From positions 1 through 7,661 of the forward strand of contig QIKU01000079.1 in assembly GCA_003232015.1 (NCBI GenBank): a stretch of DNA of 7,661 nt. The letters are read 5' to 3'. Both the position numbers and the translations under genes were made by a program. The notes under the pieces are model-generated. The model ran no database searches and was not told the DNA's origin. It saw only the letters and a list, made by a program, of their open reading frames with translations. The stretch is from Gammaproteobacteria bacterium. Lineage in GTDB: Bacteria > Pseudomonadota > Gammaproteobacteria > UBA6429. Of the stretch, positions 7,577-7,661 are shown one piece after another (the stretch's first letter is position 1; every line of letters starts with the position of its first letter).

Positions 7577-7597
7577 ATGGTGAGTCAAGACCGATGA
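7577..7597 (+). other. possible six-codon mini-ORF overlapping the ccoS start
   Basis: ATG 7577 reads MVSQDR and then TGA at 7595-7597. The TGA overlaps the ccoS start codon as ATGA (7594-7597), and the strong GAGGAG site stands at proper distance upstream. This could be a coupling leader for ccoS. It may equally be chance, since ccoS also has its own GGTGA at 7579-7583, ten bases before its ATG. Confidence 0.25.
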
Positions 7598-7661
7598 ATA
7601 TATTGTACTTGTTAATACCGCTGGGCCTGGTGTTATTGGGCATCGCGATCTGGGCCTTTAT
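7594..7661 (+). CDS. ccoS: cbb3-type oxidase assembly protein CcoS (partial, 3' end missing)
   Basis: CcoS is a small single-helix membrane protein needed in other bacteria for insertion of cofactors (heme b, heme b3 and CuB) into CcoN. Only 22 complete codons are in the window, but they match the family N-terminus very closely: MNILYLLIPLGLVLLGIAIW followed by AF. This stretch is the single membrane helix; the short cytoplasmic tail, usually around 25-45 residues with an acidic motif, lies beyond the end. The start at ATG 7594 has GGTGA (7579-7583) ten bases upstream and comes 21 bases after the ccoI stop. Its place as the last gene of the GHIS block is canonical. Confidence 0.92.
   Translation, partial: MNILYLLIPLGLVLLGIAIWAF

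Overview
The window carries most of one canonical gene cluster, all on the + strand, for a cbb3-type (C-family) heme-copper oxidase and its assembly factors: ccoN (3' part) - ccoO - ccoQ - ccoP - ccoG - ccoH - ccoI - ccoS (5' part). The proteins and the gene order point to a proteobacterium, most likely a gammaproteobacterium. Supporting features are a CcoS of the MNILYLLIPL type, a CcoQ ending in YKYIPLDDDK, and NOQP followed directly by GHIS. DNA composition is moderately AT-leaning by eye and looks even from gene to gene, with no insertion sequence, tRNA, CRISPR array or phage-like gene. I cannot name the genus.

Layout: positions 1-1908 hold the oxidase core in tight order: the C-terminal two thirds of CcoN, the monoheme CcoO and the 55-residue CcoQ. 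Position 1925-2833 is the diheme CcoP. An 80-base gap (2834-2913), the only real gap here, separates the structural genes from the assembly genes. From 2914 come CcoG (membrane Fe-S cupric reductase), CcoH (FixH-type assembly protein, read from a TTG codon), CcoI (CPx copper P-type ATPase) and the start of CcoS. The main promoter must lie upstream of ccoN, outside the window.

How they work together: CcoN reduces O2 at the heme b3-CuB centre, fed by electrons through the c-type hemes of CcoP and CcoO. CcoG is thought to reduce Cu(II) to Cu(I), CcoI moves Cu(I) across the membrane for CuB insertion, and CcoH, CcoS and CcoQ support subunit assembly and stability. All catalytic and metal-binding residues that I looked for in the visible parts are present, so the system appears intact.

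I do not see an undescribed system. The best leads are modest: an apparently extended, four-helix CcoH; a loop insertion in the second heme domain of CcoP; and a six-codon mini-ORF with a strong ribosome binding site whose stop overlaps the ccoS start (ATGA).
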